A stretch of 64,000 nucleotides of DNA from Trachythela sp. YZ-2020. Its lineage: Eukaryota; Cnidaria; Anthozoa; Malacalcyonacea; Clavulariidae. The notes beneath the pieces are model-generated. The model was not told where the DNA came from. It worked only from the letters and a program-made list of their open reading frames with translations, and made no database searches. Both the position numbers and the translations under genes were made by a program. This document shows, in pieces, positions 58,801-64,000 of the stretch. Within the stretch, counting starts at the first letter, position 1; the number at the start of each line of letters is the position of its first letter. Location of the stretch: assembly GCA_016169945.1 (NCBI GenBank), contig JADLSH010000184.1, forward strand, positions 1,178,001 through 1,242,000, given 5' to 3'.

Positions 58801-60813
58801 TAAAATAGTTGAATATGGTATAATGGATGAAATATTAATTGTACCGAAGTATAATAATCAATGGTGTGACTTTACGGACATGAAGACGTTTTTTCGGTTA
58901 CCTATTCGGGAAAGTACAAAGTTACTGGTATTTTCCACAAGCAAATTGTATAGAAGTAACTAAAATATAAGCGCGTTATTTAGTTTGTTCAATTTTCTAG
59001 AACACAGAAGTCTGATTTAAGGAAATAAGCTCCAGTCTAGTATCGATCTTCTTCAGGAATATTATTTACTATTATTTTTTATTTTATTTTATTTTATTAT
59101 TTTTTTAAGTAACTAAAAACTTTATTTGGCTACGCTAACCCCTACAGCAAAAGCTGGTTTCCAAGAGGGGCGTAGATTAAACTTCAAAATTTACAATGAG
59201 TTATAATACAAATTTAAAATAATACACTGACAGTTACAATTACAATTACAATTACAATTACTATCATTACATCTACAACAAATTATTAAGTTCACAAATT
59301 TATCTAACTTTATCTAACTGGCCAGGTGTCGCACACTTGAGTTAAATTGACTTTCTCTGATAGCAAGTGGTGGAAGAGAGTAGCATCACTGACCTCTTTG
59401 TTACCTTTAGGAAATCTGTAAAAGCCTGCATCCTTCTGTTTCCAATTCTCGGTACGTCTTGGGTGTTTTGTGTTCTTCTGATGATCAAATATTCCTTGGC
59501 TGTTGAATACATCTTCAATATCCTCAACTCTCTTCAGGTAAAATAAGACTAAAGTAAACATTATTTATACTGGATAGCTCTATCTGTTCTAAACTGTTCT
59601 CCCTAGAGATTCTCTATTGGTCCAGTTTTACTACAGGAGGAAACCTGAATACCTGGAGAACACCTGCAGTATTTGGTAGAGTCAAACTGGAAGCACTCTT
59701 CTCACATGCGACTTAGGTGAAATTATAATCAGACAAGTGCAAATCGCATTCAGGATTTGACGCGTTTTGAATCCCTTAGTTGAAAAACGCATGCACTGCT
59801 GGCCACTGACAGTGTGCCCCTTAATTATGACTTGTTTTCTTGTTGTGCCGATATGTATGAATTGGAGAAATAATTTCAACTTGTAATTTATTATTGCAGG
59901 GATTTTTGATCTTCCTGTTTTATGTTATGCGCAGCTCCGAGGTATGTTTACTTTTTTTAAATATAAATATATGTAAAATTCCACTAAACATGAATCATCT
60001 GAATTTGGTAAAAATTAACTAATTAAAATGAAATCCAACATGGCCGACATCAATACGTACGCCAACTTTCCCAAATAACTCGAGTTCTAGACATGCTAAA
60101 ATAATAGACTATACGCCAAAATACTCCCCGTTGTTCAAGGATTCTAGTGAGATATAGCTTGTTTTATAACTCTCCGTATTTCGCAAGATATAAGCGAAAA
60201 CGGTACTTCGATTAAATCCACGATTGCCACCCAAAATGACGCATTATTTAGCATGACGTAATATTTTCGCGTGACTGCACGAGGCCGAATTGCATGATTT
60301 TAATGCCTTTCCTATTCAGTGATTACTCGGGTAAGGTCAAATGTAATATTTCCAAACTGTCTCTATCATTTTACTACAAAATAGATCCGTGCAGTCCTCA
60401 AGCAACGTAAAGCACGCTGGACAACCTCATTGGACCTGACCAACCATGCAACCACCTTTCAGAAAACAACAACCTCACGTAACAAGTCACAACCAACATC
60501 CGCCAGCTCTGTCAAACCAATCCTGGGAACCTGGATCTCGCCTGACCCGCGAAGAACACCCAGCCCGTTTTTCACACGCAGCTTACAAGATTCGCCCAGC
60601 CCGCGAAGTTCGCCCAGCCCGCGAAGTTCACCCAGCCCGCGAAGTTCACCCATATCGCGTGTCACACCCAGCTCGATTCACACTCCCGGCGTGTTAACCA
60701 CATCAGAACCCCTCAATCCGTCTGATTTGTTTGTAAATCCACGGCGACCTTCAAGCGGCAACAACAAAGTTGCTCCTCAAATGAAAATAGAGGATGCTGA
60801 AACGTCGGCTTAA
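45012..60813 (+). CDS. Adhesion G-protein-coupled receptor with C-type-lectin-like domain
   Basis: Nineteen exons whose phases all agree give about 1051 residues. Order: signal peptide (1-22 or so), acidic and Thr-rich stalk, CTLD (about 85-200), Ser/Thr mucin-like region (205-408), GAIN domain (410-640), GPS cleavage at HM|T (638/639), seven transmembrane helices (655-905) and a Pro/Ser tail. GAIN plus GPS plus family-B-type helices define adhesion GPCRs, which self-cleave and are triggered by the tethered TSFAVL peptide. The family-standard cysteine pair (TM3 IAC and loop-2 CW) and HLHTNLAFSL, WMLVEG, SWVF and LNSLQG motifs are present. Ligand unknown. I cannot assign it to a vertebrate group. 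Confidence 0.9.
45118..47263. other. aGPCR intron 1, first part
   Basis: Two palindromic repeats (about 45465-45640 and 46690-46890) share ATTGCCATTTTCATACTATG with 22620-22800. No exon seen. Confidence 0.5.
47264..47647. mobile_element. MITE with about 50-bp inverted ends and TA duplication
   Basis: Ends TA-CAGACGAGCAAGTTTTCT and AGAAAACTTGCTCGTCTG-TA. A central perfect palindrome (GACAAGTACACTTGTTC...GAACAAGTGTACTTGTC) lies at 47355-47409. A TA duplication fits Tc1/mariner-type MITEs. Confidence 0.8.
47860..47950. mobile_element. Partial copy of the 1487-1796 MITE
   Basis: GGCCATGTTATACACGAGCC followed by TTGCTGCAAC and GGACACAGAGCGATGTTA, then divergence. Confidence 0.6.
48605..48791. 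mobile_element. Foldback element, near-perfect hairpin
   Basis: Arms of about 90 bp are almost exact reverse complements: GGCGGTTGACTGTTGTGTAA at the left and TTACACAACAATCAACCGCC at the right, with the loop near 48695. One mismatch is CCCTTCG against GGACCTTCG. Confidence 0.85.
48792..49841. other. aGPCR intron 1, last part, with unexplained open frame
   Basis: An open frame of about 120 codons at 49390-49769 contains QKNPAVQEIWDQDNQQLAHK and GTIRRTASYIPDDARNVPQF. Composition looks protein-like, but no splice pair fits the phase-1 chain and I recognise no domain. It may be an alternative exon or a repeat fragment. Confidence 0.3.
49842..50348 (+). CDS. aGPCR exon 2: Thr-rich stalk and CTLD
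   Basis: Acceptor TTTGTATATAG, donor AAAG|GTAATG, phase 1 at both ends, 169 codons. The first about 50 residues are Thr/Ala/Ser, coded by ACA/GCA repeats. The CTLD follows: EENFTQAQQFC, TGWIGLGLSN, FRWFTNET, HCVFFEY, CTTC and FFACVK. WIGL and the cysteine order are standard. No EPN or WND calcium motif is seen. More diverged from the cassette CTLDs than they are from each other. Confidence 0.85.
50737..50882. mobile_element. MITE with TTA target-site duplication, 145 bp
   Basis: TTA-AGGCTCTTTTCCACTC and GAGTGGAAAAGAGCCT-TTA, with inner arms CTCGC(T)GCGAGT. PIF/Harbinger-like. Confidence 0.8.
50929..51015 (+). CDS. aGPCR exon 3: Ser/Thr linker
   Basis: 29 codons, phase 1 at both ends, between ATTTTAG and GCAG|GTATAT. 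Encodes VETTTTAAIQSSSSS and DSSSSQK, a probable O-glycosylated stalk. Confidence 0.75.
51296..51939. mobile_element. hAT-like non-autonomous element
   Basis: Ends CAGGGACGTCGC and GCGACGTCCCTG, followed inward by GGGGGGGTGT and ACACCCCCCC. CAGGG ends are common in hAT elements. The flanking TAAGCAAC and AAAGCAAC are a near 8-bp duplication but offset by 3 bp on the right, so the class is tentative. Confidence 0.6.
51968..52343. mobile_element. MITE with about 42-bp inverted ends and TA flanks
   Basis: TAGAGAACTTAAACATGTAG and CTACATGCTTAAGTTCTCTA, continuing GGACGGCAACGCGACGACGA against TCGTCGTCGCGTTGCCGTCC. Confidence 0.8.
52508..52942 (+). CDS. aGPCR exon 4: mucin-like Ser/Thr exon
   Basis: 145 codons, phase 1 at both ends, between CTTCATGTAG and ACAG|GTAAAC. 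Over half are Thr or Ser, coded mostly by ACA and TCA. An 81-nt unit (27 codons, with ALITKE and TSSVIEGTTTKSTTTA) is present twice in tandem, around 52671 and 52752. Probably a long, stiff O-glycosylated stalk whose length varies between alleles. Confidence 0.8.
53020..53110. repeat. Dispersed repeat (ACAACTTGTTGACAAGCTTG)
   Basis: Near-identical to about 55950-56052, with GTGAGTGACAA(T/C)CTTGTAGC in both. Confidence 0.75.
53191..53238 (+). CDS. aGPCR exon 5: linker
   Basis: 16 codons, phase 1 at both ends, between TTTTCTAG and ACAG|GTATAT: LPTEFSSSMINPTTT. Confidence 0.7.
53331..53371 (+). CDS. aGPCR exon 6: linker
   Basis: Acceptor CTATTTTTAG, donor AAA|GTAAGT; in phase 1, out phase 0. 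SSVVPSSSKAKNK marks the change from stalk to GAIN domain. Confidence 0.7.
53590..53640. repeat. Fragment of a dispersed repeat
   Basis: CATGTGAGAAGAGTGCTTCC is the reverse complement of a stretch at 59690-59705 (GGAAGCACTCTTCTCACATG). Confidence 0.6.
53878..53937 (+). CDS. aGPCR exon 7: start of GAIN domain
   Basis: 20 codons, phase 0 at both ends, between TTTTTTCAG and GAA|GTGAGT. Helical-looking VDEYRKDIQRIKVDEPNALE. Confidence 0.75.
53990..54290. mobile_element. Inverted full-length copy of the 1487-1796 MITE
   Basis: TTGCTGCAACTTGC at the left and GCAAGCTGCAGCACAAATTT at the right; inner parts match the reverse complement of 1560-1760. Confidence 0.7.
54404..54572 (+). CDS. aGPCR exon 8: GAIN subdomain A
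   Basis: In phase 0, out phase 1, between TTTTTTCAG and TTTG|GTTAGT. QIVNKTTDILQEDAF and VPQILEEKLTEYARVNIEKL fit the alpha-helical part of GAIN. Confidence 0.8.
54886..55090 (+). CDS. aGPCR exon 9: GAIN subdomain B
   Basis: In phase 1, out phase 2, between ATTTTTCAG and AA|GTAATT. Includes FITIPLD and VFVGILYHTLGSS, the strand pattern of GAIN. Confidence 0.8.
55342..55642 (+). CDS. aGPCR exon 10: end of GAIN with GPS cleavage site
   Basis: In phase 2, out phase 0. Contains LTNITFTLTH, CAFINES, MRGCSK and CTCNHMTSFAVL. The four GPS cysteines and the HM|T cleavage point (codons at 55592-55600) are kept, so self-cleavage is expected. The usual CxFW tryptophan is isoleucine/asparagine here (CAFIN). 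Tethered agonist begins TSFAVLTKI. Confidence 0.9.
55643..56094. repeat. Intron made mostly of ACAAGTTGT-type repeats
   Basis: Many copies of CAACTTGTTGACAAG-like words from about 55770 to 56050; related copy at 53020-53110. Confidence 0.7.
56095..56198 (+). CDS. aGPCR exon 11: transmembrane helix 1
   Basis: In phase 0, out phase 2. HRKALSLITYIGITLSLIG and SYILL, matching the family-typical ITYIGxxLSL. Confidence 0.9.
56829..56931 (+). CDS. aGPCR exon 12: transmembrane helix 2
   Basis: In phase 2, out phase 0. HLHTNLAFSLGIAQIFFLVG, close to the family consensus. Confidence 0.92.
57082..57232 (+). CDS. aGPCR exon 13: transmembrane helix 3
   Basis: In phase 0, out phase 1. IACLLVTALLHYFYLATFCW then MLVEGFHLYLMVVKVF, the most conserved adhesion-GPCR segment. 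Confidence 0.95.
57346..57433 (+). CDS. aGPCR exon 14: transmembrane helix 4
   Basis: In phase 1, out phase 2. TPLIVVGLALIAAAASPAGI. The intron before it holds GTT/GTC triplet repeats. Confidence 0.9.
57606..57849. mobile_element. Short element, copy 2
   Basis: Second copy of the 42397-42656 element, in the same orientation, lacking about 14 bp around GGTTCGCTAAAGGTTCGCTA. Confidence 0.75.
57860..57926 (+). CDS. aGPCR exon 15: loop 2 and transmembrane helix 5
   Basis: In phase 2, out phase 0. CWISHKENYIWFFLGPVLLI has the conserved CW of the second outer loop. Confidence 0.92.
58000..58135. repeat. Inverted repeat in aGPCR intron
   Basis: ATATCATACACGAGAAGGAG and CGACTTCGAGTGTATGATAT arms with matching inner TTATTATAGTGATTT and AAATCACTATAATAA. 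Confidence 0.75.
58661..58746 (+). CDS. aGPCR exon 16: end of helix 5 and inner loop 3
   Basis: In phase 0, out phase 2. ANLVLLILVVREMARM then a Gly-rich, basic loop. Confidence 0.85.
58747..59410. other. aGPCR intron
   Basis: Low-complexity TTTTATTTTATT and ACAATTACAATTACA near 59080-59260. No exon seen. Confidence 0.6.
59411..59537 (+). CDS. aGPCR exon 17: helix 6 and start of helix 7
   Basis: In phase 2, out phase 0. KACILLFPILGTSWVFCVLL and EYIFNILNSLQ. Confidence 0.92.
59554..59710. repeat. Dispersed repeat (TTTATACTGGATAGCTCTAT)
   Basis: Related copies at about 51105-51150, 55105-55300 (two in tandem) and 63827-63850. Confidence 0.7.
59900..59941 (+). CDS. aGPCR exon 18: helix 7
   Basis: 14 codons, phase 0 at both ends. 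GFLIFLFYVMRSSE completes the SLQGFxIFxFY motif. Confidence 0.9.
60385..60813 (+). CDS. aGPCR exon 19: cytoplasmic tail
   Basis: In phase 0, 142 codons and a TAA stop. IRAVLKQRKARWTTS is the usual post-helix-7 segment. The rest is Ser/Pro/Arg-rich with a tandem 18-bp unit coding SPSPRS, three to four times at about 60585-60655, a possible target for proline-directed kinases. No PDZ-binding end (it ends ETSA). Confidence 0.88.
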   Translation: MRAVLKQRKARWTTSLDLTNHATTFQKTTTSRNKSQPTSASSVKPILGTWISPDPRRTPSPFFTRSLQDSPSPRSSPSPRSSPSPRSSPISRVTPSSIHTPGVLTTSEPLNPSDLFVNPRRPSSGNNKVAPQMKIEDAETSA

Positions 60814-62094
60814 GCGGCTCGAGCCGATTTCAAGTTTTTCAACATTTAAATTAGGAACATTAGAAAGCCTAGAGGATTTTGGCAATGGATTTTAAGTTGT
60901 TCTATTTGAAAAGAGCTCTTAAAACTGCAATGTAAGGCCCCGGTGAACAAGGATGAGAATTGATGAGAGTTGATGAGAGTTGCACATCTCGCAATACATT
61001 ACAGTTTTAAGTGCACTTGCTCACTTACTAGATCTTAAACTTCATTGCCCATGTCCTTAGAAATGTTACTAGAGATACGTTTTTTAGAAGTAACTACATC
61101 CTTTTCGCAATAATTCTAGTTCAAATGTTAAGGTATTTACACTAGCGTAGCCTTATCTACGGAGTTAACTTTCTAGAATGCACAATGGCGGTTGTACAGT
61201 GACCCAACATTGTAGTAATTGTAGCCTGTAAACCAATGGGACTCCCTGTGTATCTGTTGACCCGGTGACCGAGACACCTCGCATGGTGAGATACTTTTAA
61301 ACTACTACAAAGTAACATTGTTGCGGAAACATTGTTGCAGAGTATATTATGAATCTTCGTTAGACTCTACCTACAACTTACTGACACGACGCGTTCGTGT
61401 TCCTCAACGATGCATGTTTGCACGATAATACTCCCATGCACTTGCGAAATAACGTATTTCTGAATATTTCACAACGATTTTGAGATGTTTCAGCAACAAT
61501 GTTTTCAAAATTGCATGGCAAACAAATATTTGCGGAAGCAGAAAGATTTGAGATAATTCAGCAACAATGACAATGTTTTCGAGGTTGGGCAGACAGCGAA
61601 ACATTCGAGTCAGTACGATATATAATAGAAATGTCAAGCGGCGATGTTGAAAGCAATTGAAATGTTGTTTGAAAAGATGATTGCGTCATTTTGATGTCTT
61701 TTGCACATAATCATTATTAAAGAAATCGGAATACCAAAGAATTAAGTGCTGTGTCCACTGTAATTTCCGCACCAAGTCAATATTGCTTTGACTAATTTCA
61801 ATACATCAAAGTGCGACATCTCGGTAACCGCGGATTCATTGATACATGCCCTAAAGTAAACACAAGAGACCTGAGACCCTACACAATTTATTAATCATGA
61901 GTATCAGTTTATATTATTTAAGTTTTCTTGTAACATAGATACAGTCGCATGCACGAAATCAGCTTTTGATGTAGCGAAGAAAGCGATTGTAGAAATAATC
62001 ATTCGCTTTATTTAATTTATTGAATAAACATTGACTTTAAAACTATCTGAATACCTCCGTAAGAGGCTATGTTTTCATCTAAACTATACTAAAC
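60814..62094. other. 3' UTR and spacer after the aGPCR
   Basis: Candidate polyadenylation signals are ATTAAA at 61716 and AATAAA at 62023. No gene seen. Confidence 0.45.
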
Positions 62095-62395
62095 TAAGCC
62101 AAATCTAGACTCAACTCAACTCATCCTCAACTTAGCTGAACTCAACTCAACTCAGCAGAACTCAACTCAACTTAACCCAACTCAACCAAACTCAACTCAA
62201 TTGAGCTGACGAACTCAACCCAACCCAAATTACCAAACCAACCCAATTGCAACTCAACTTAGCTGAACTCAACTCAACTCAGCTCAACTTAGCTGAACTC
62301 AACTCAACTCAACTCAGCTCAACTTAGCTGAACTCAACTCAACTCAGCAGAACTCAACTCAACTTAACCCAACTCAACCAAACTCAACTCAATTG
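62095..62395. repeat. ACTCA-type satellite
   Basis: Repeats of CTCAACTCAACTCAGCTCAA and CTTAGCTGAACTCAACTCAA. The same satellite recurs at 63236-63320 and 63640-63735. Confidence 0.9.
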
Positions 62396-62468
62396 CGCAA
62401 GTGAACATATCATTTATCGCAGAGTATTTATATTACGATTAATCAGATGGAAATGGAACCCAGACAAA

Positions 62469-63113
62469 ATGACTGGTTTCATACCGGATATCATAAAAAT
62501 TTTGGAGAAATATGACCTGTGGGAGCATATGGATTCCTTCAACTGGGAGTTTCCTAGTAAGCACCTGTGGAAAACAATAGTTATTGACAACATAAAACGC
62601 CTAGATAATTCATTATGGAAAGGAAAAATCCAGGGTTATAAACAGTTGCGATTATACAATCACGTTATTCGAGAATCAACACCCAACGCATGGTTTATTC
62701 TAAGTCAGGAAAATTTCGAAATGGCTAATCATGTTTTAACGATTGTCAGGATTCTCTGTGGCTCATTTTATGTAAATGGGGTGCGGTTTGTCGATGAAGA
62801 TGAGCCATTTTTCTGCAAGTCTTGTAACCGTGACTGCGTACATCCGGTAAAGCATGGGCTATTGTACTGTTGTGATACAGTGGTGTCGAGAGAAACATTT
62901 TGGAACTGTGCAATGGATTACTTCCCAATAGCATTTGTAAGGGAGCTGAACAGCTTGGATGATGATATGTTTCTGTATGCTTTATTTGGCAATTTTGAAT
63001 CGGTGCAGCAGGTGCTCACTGTGGAGTTGATCAAACGTTTTTGTGCCATTGGGGCTGAATTTATTTCAAATGCAGTCAAGACTGTTTGCTACATTGAAAC
63101 ATTTTTAGTATAA
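62469..63113 (+). CDS. Non-LTR retrotransposon ORF, C-terminal fragment
   Basis: 214 codons to TAA. The end has CKSC-x9-H-x4-C (FFCKSCNRDC...HGLLYC), the zinc-knuckle-like motif after reverse transcriptase in LINE elements, preceded by the usual Arg/Leu-rich lead-in. No polymerase motif is present, so this is a 5'-truncated copy, as is common for LINEs. A 3' tail of about 120 bp ends in GCAATAAAG before the satellite. Confidence 0.6.
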   Translation: MTGFIPDIIKILEKYDLWEHMDSFNWEFPSKHLWKTIVIDNIKRLDNSLWKGKIQGYKQLRLYNHVIRESTPNAWFILSQENFEMANHVLTIVRILCGSFYVNGVRFVDEDEPFFCKSCNRDCVHPVKHGLLYCCDTVVSRETFWNCAMDYFPIAFVRELNSLDDDMFLYALFGNFESVQQVLTVELIKRFCAIGAEFISNAVKTVCYIETFLV

Positions 63114-64000
63114 CTACTTAAATATTTAATTGTTCTTAATTGTAAAAAATACCAAAAATATGGACAATTTTAGAATAGGCAATTATTAGTTAAATAATTT
63201 TTCTTGTATCTTCAGATATGGAGGCAATAAAGAATTTCACTCAACTCAACTCAGCTCAACTTAGCTGAACTCAACTCAACTCAACTTAGCTGAACTCAAC
63301 CCAACCCAACTCAACTGTCTATAAACCGTTCTCGTTTAAAGCTAAATGCCAAATATGTAATTGTATATTTCGGAAATGAATTGAGCGAGTCCATTTTAGA
63401 CTTAATTTAGTCATTTCACAAAGACCAATGCGTTTCAAGAATTACTTTGGATAAAACATAATGTTCTCTATACATAAGCAAATGTAAATCACTAGGCAAC
63501 CTAAATCAATTCATAGACACACAATCAAACTTTATATGTAATTCTTTGTGCCAACTCAAAATTCAAAATTTCAAGTGCTTGCCCTGACGTCAGTCAAATA
63601 GGGTGTACCCGCTGGTCACGAACAACCAAACCAACCAACCCAACCCAATTGCAACTCAACTCAACTCAGCTCAACTTAGCTGAACTCAACTCAACTCAAC
63701 TTAGCTGAACTCAACCCAACCCAACACAACTGTCTATAAACCGTTCTCGTTAAAGCTTTCTCGAAAGGGCAATGCTTTGTAAACTGTGTTACTACGTGAG
63801 GAAACCTAAACTAAACTCAATAAACTAACTTTATTTATACTGAATAGCTCCTACGCAGCCTTCCAAAAATACCAAAATTTAATGTCTAGAAAAGTCTAGA
63901 AAATCCACGACAAGTCCTTAAATAATTGCTTTATTTGAGGCGAGCCAACATGGAAAATGCCAAATATGTAATTGTTTATTTCGGAAATGAATTGAGCGAG
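63114..64000. repeat. LINE 3' tail, satellite and duplicated block
   Basis: Satellite at 63236-63320 and 63640-63735. The block AAATGCCAAATATGTAATTG...TTGAGCGAG occurs at 63344-63389 and again at 63957-64000, and CTGTCTATAAACCGTTCTCG at 63315 and 63730, showing a roughly 400-600 bp duplication that runs off the window. Confidence 0.75.

Overview
The window looks like animal nuclear DNA, most likely from a cnidarian (probably an anthozoan). It is AT-rich, genes are split into short exons with GT-AG introns, and there are many MITEs, tRNA-derived SINEs and simple repeats. No bacterial feature is visible. The species call rests on gene style and repeat types, not on a database match.

Left half (about 1.8-30.6 kb, + strand): a cluster of duplicated lectin-type exon cassettes. 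Cassettes begin with a signal-peptide exon (starts at 4956, 15332, 17280, 20485, 23317, and an isolated one at 30512). They continue with exons for a C-type-lectin-like domain (CTLD) and/or a jelly-roll-like module of about 135 residues, here called the SFSN/WIW module. Its marks are a central 'ASFSNGVVTDxSW' motif and a final 'AQWIW...VWCxKTF' motif. Every exon in the cluster enters and leaves in phase 1, so any of them could be joined in frame. One module exon (13004-13452) has a 1-nt frameshift and another (23596-24009) has an in-frame stop. A further module exon (42861-43265) is followed by the only transmembrane terminal exon I found for this family (43941-44227), with AATAAA just after its stop.

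Middle (31430-40781): a large DNA-transposon-like insertion. It has CACTGCAAAAAAT inverted ends, subterminal arrays of TTACTCAAA...TTTGAGTAA palindromes, a minus-strand SAM-domain gene with six copies of a roughly 430-bp tandem repeat in an intron, and a plus-strand 135-aa ORF.

Right half (45012-60813, + strand): a complete 19-exon adhesion G-protein-coupled receptor gene of about 1051 residues. Its order is signal peptide, threonine-rich stalk, CTLD, Ser/Thr mucin-like exons, GAIN domain with GPS motif (CNHM|TSFAVL), seven transmembrane segments and a proline/serine tail with tandem SPSPRS repeats. All exon phases agree. The introns hold several MITEs.

Right edge (about 62.1-64.0 kb): ACTCA-type satellite interrupted by the 3' end of a non-LTR retrotransposon.

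Inferred overall picture: a locus of fast-duplicating secreted or membrane-bound lectin-type surface proteins next to a lectin-bearing adhesion GPCR. The lectin cluster may work as one gene with several promoters feeding a shared 3' end, or as several tandem genes, some of them decaying. RNA data would decide.
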